This document shows, piece after piece, positions 62,601 to 64,000 of a stretch of DNA of 64,000 nt; within the stretch, counting starts at the first letter, position 1, and every line of letters starts with the position of its first letter. The position numbers and the translations under genes were made by a program. The DNA comes from Watersipora subatra (lineage: Eukaryota > Bryozoa > Gymnolaemata > Cheilostomatida > Watersiporidae). The notes beneath the pieces are model-generated. The model saw only the letters and a list, made by a program, of their open reading frames with translations. It ran no database searches and was not told the DNA's origin. The stretch spans positions 57,895,196 through 57,959,195 of the forward strand of contig NC_088708.1 in NCBI RefSeq assembly GCF_963576615.1, given 5' to 3'.

Positions 62601-64000
62601 AAATTCAGGATATTGGGTTATCATTTTGCAAAAAAAATGAACCAGTTAGTTTTCTTTTCACACAGAATTCACAGCATAATTTCATGGCTTCCATTTTTTA
62701 ATTTTCGGTTTAGCATGGAGAAAAAGAAAAATTGGAAACAGTGACCTAAACGTATTTCTGCTAGTGGAAATTTTCAACATTGGGCCTCCGAGATTTCTGA
62801 TGACAATATTTTTCATATTAGAGAATGGGGGTCTGCGTTTTGGTCAAGCTGCGAAATGGCAGCATTTTTATTTGGCAGCTGGCTACGGTAAAATAAAAAC
62901 AAATTAAAAACAGCCCTTGTTTGACGAATGCATTAATTTTTTAACAGAATTTTCTTTTTATTCTAAAAAAAACTTTAGATTAAAGTTCCTTGACAGAAAC
63001 TCTAGCTTCTACAACAAAAAAACGGATGCAGGTCAGCAAAAATTTTGTGGCGTGACTTAATTCAGTCAGAATGAGCATAAAATTCCACAGTGAAAGTGTC
63101 AAACTTGAACAGGCCTCTAGGAAATCGTAAGTAATCCTCAAATGCTCTAGATGACCAAATATGGCAATGATGACCAAATATGGCAGCAATTGTCCAGCAC
63201 AAAATATGGCAGCAACCTCGTCAGCAATTGGCTCCTGTCTGCATTGTATATCACTTCCCGTAATGTACTAGTACATTTATTTAACAGATAAAGATGGCCG
63301 TAGCGATAGCCTTAGGACCTATGTTTAATTACATGTGCTTCGATATAACAAAATATTCAGATCCCAACTTGTAGTACAATAAAGCCCAGTATTTATAATA
63401 TCCAAGCAATTATATTAACGTCGATGTACCAGAAACTGGGACAAAACTGATAAGTGCGTTTAGGATCAGATCGTAAACTTGGTATCATCCGCCGTGATAC
63501 GTGGTACATTCTGCACAGAAAGATGGTGTGGGTAGACAAATACTGAAACAGTAACTCTTAGCTGTACACGTATATACATGGAATAAAAACATGAAGACGA
63601 CCTATGAGTAACATGACCTCTCATGCTGCCACTCCCTTTTTATTGGCACCCGCTTTCAGTTCCTCACTACATTCTCTCAAGTATATGGCTGGTTTCATCT
63701 TTGCCTGGTTATACCCTTCGTGGCCCTGCATAACACACATAAGACATTCTAAAAATATTTTCCATGATGAGCGCGATGTTTCTAGGAAAATAATATGCCC
63801 ACATCTAGAAAGTATAGTGCGCTAAATAGGTCGATCCACCGGATACCAAGCATGGTTGTTTTCAGGTAAACTGAGCTGTCCTGCCACACACTGAGAAAAC
63901 CATTTTCTCAGCTCTTTAAATAACAAATGATGGGAATGGCAGTTAGATCTACAGTCATACTACTACTTACGATCAGATCCACATACAAAGTTTTAATACG
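56686..64000. other. 5' flank of the nephrin-like gene, no gene supported
   Basis: Presumed 5' UTR and promoter near 56686-57000 by position only. Beyond that only short unrecognised frames; an untranslated first exon could lie here and would not be visible. Confidence 0.5.
57612..58115 (-). other. Unrecognised 167-codon open frame upstream of the nephrin-like gene
   Basis: The longest non-repeat frame outside the assembled genes. The translation has no family motif I recognise, and no clear splice partners were found. Its length is near the upper end of chance in 64 kb of such DNA, so it is reported as an open frame and not as a gene. Confidence 0.12.

Overview
This is eukaryotic, AT-rich animal DNA. 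It holds spliced genes with GT-AG introns, SINE-like and DNA-transposon debris, and many minisatellites. There are no bacterial features. The gene content (a nephrin/Sns-type Ig receptor and an IFI27/ISG12-like gene) together with the repeat types suggests an invertebrate metazoan, perhaps a lophotrochozoan. The species cannot be fixed from the sequence.

Two host genes were assembled by hand from splice sites and reading phase, both on the minus strand. The first (56685 down to 16267) has 21 coding exons with every phase matching. It encodes a 1296-residue type I membrane protein: signal peptide, six disulfide-bearing Ig domains, one Ig-like domain without cysteines, two more disulfide-bearing Ig domains, one FN3 domain, a transmembrane helix, and a tyrosine- and proline-rich tail. 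This is the nephrin / Sticks-and-stones / Hibris layout. The second (9261 down to 7340) has three exons and encodes a 131-residue IFI6/IFI27 (ISG12)-like small hydrophobic protein. Its second intron carries a 731-bp foldback element.

Left part (1-16000): two directly repeated composite segments, about 891-4765 and 9814-13642, flank the IFI27-like gene. Each carries a 14-bp array (about 7 versus about 82 units), a 19-bp array and a tRNA-derived SINE. Copy A alone has a roughly 1.7-kb insertion. It contains a 5'-truncated R2-like non-LTR retrotransposon ORF, TA tracts, and a well-formed type I hammerhead ribozyme at 3657-3702. Copy B alone has a long-TIR element. Each copy therefore shows the empty site for the other's insertion.

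Middle and right (16000-57000): the introns of the Ig gene hold a pogo-like MITE with a nested 126-bp hairpin element, a hAT-like MITE with a 26-bp minisatellite, a long-arm foldback element, and a 126-bp higher-order array of 21-bp palindromes. A 66-bp minisatellite has copied the exon 9 splice donor several times. From 57000 to the right edge no gene could be supported.

Functionally, the Ig gene is expected to act in cell-cell adhesion and recognition (family: slit diaphragm, myoblast fusion). The IFI27-like gene belongs to a family of mitochondrial or ER membrane proteins linked to innate immunity and apoptosis. Apart from lying next to each other on the same strand, nothing seen links the two genes.
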